The notes beneath the pieces were generated by a model. That model made no database searches, was not told where the DNA came from, and worked only from the letters and a program-made list of their open reading frames with translations. Shown one piece after another: positions 63,930 through 64,000 of a stretch of 64,000 bases of DNA (positions are counted from its first letter, which is position 1; every line of letters begins with the position of its first letter). Source of the stretch: Pseudomaricurvus albidus (GTDB lineage Bacteria > Pseudomonadota > Gammaproteobacteria > Pseudomonadales > Cellvibrionaceae). The stretch is taken from assembly GCF_018863235.1 (NCBI RefSeq), contig NZ_JAHKRS010000014.1, positions 1 through 64,000 of the forward strand. Reading direction: 5' to 3'. The translations under genes and the position numbers were made by a program.

Positions 63930-64000
63930 AACCTTCCCGTAGCTGAAATAGTCTTTGGAATTTGGCGGACAAAAAGCGACTCAATAGGTTTTTGTGCGCT

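Overview
The window is a chromosomal segment of about 50% GC from a gammaproteobacterium. The order of the housekeeping genes matches the Pseudomonas/Cellvibrionales type: corB-like, ypjD, ffh, rpsP-rimM-trmD-rplS, xerD, dsbC, hom, thrC, recJ; and mtaD-like, ubiG, mupP, yciK. TonB-dependent receptors, a cytochrome c'/b561 pair and an RpoE-ChrR regulon suggest an aerobic, probably marine heterotroph. The species cannot be named from sequence alone.

Left accessory region (1-10.4 kb). A truncated IS30-type transposase start sits at the left edge. Next comes a gene cluster for quinohemoprotein amine dehydrogenase (QHNDH): a CoA-acylating-type aldehyde dehydrogenase, the diheme alpha subunit (qhpA), the radical SAM/SPASM thioether synthase (qhpD), the cross-linked gamma subunit precursor (qhpC), the beta-propeller subunit (qhpB), a TonB-dependent receptor and, convergently, a flavin monooxygenase resembling QhpG. 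QhpC keeps every residue needed for its three Cys-Asp/Glu thioethers and for the Cys-Trp CTQ cofactor. The leader protease QhpE, the transporter QhpF and the regulator QhpR of the Paracoccus system are not in the window.

Core region (10.4-41 kb). This holds ybiT, a GST, the serine genes serC and serA, two Nudix enzymes, purT, the corB/ypjD/ffh block, the rpsP operon, xerD, dsbC, hom-thrC, recJ, the tesA/ybbA/ybbP group, a PIN-PhoH protein and a YgjP-like peptidase. At 40.1-41.8 kb a CueR-type regulator with a textbook MerR-family promoter is followed at once by a Cys-rich COG0701 permease, a compact metal-response module.

Right accessory region (42-64 kb). It contains a GST, the cytochrome c' and b561 pair, a GFA protein with a secreted M19 dipeptidase, two uncharacterised lipoproteins and a lipoprotein Nudix protein. 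The rpoE-chrR pair then faces a seven-gene operon (SnoaL-like, SDR, FAD oxidoreductase, DUF1365, Cfa-type methyltransferase, DUF2878 and a secreted protein). The two divergent units share the same promoter pattern, TGATCC-N17-GTA, which predicts control by the sigma factor encoded there. This looks like a singlet-oxygen/organic-peroxide response that remodels membrane fatty acids. Beyond it lie a GMC oxidoreductase, an NAD-binding protein, a candidate Nmad3 (nucleotide-modification-associated) protein coupled to a GNAT acetyltransferase, and the conserved yciK-mupP-ubiG-mtaD block.

No tRNA, rRNA or CRISPR array was recognised. Start codons were chosen from Shine-Dalgarno spacing and family lengths, so several differ from the longest reading frame.
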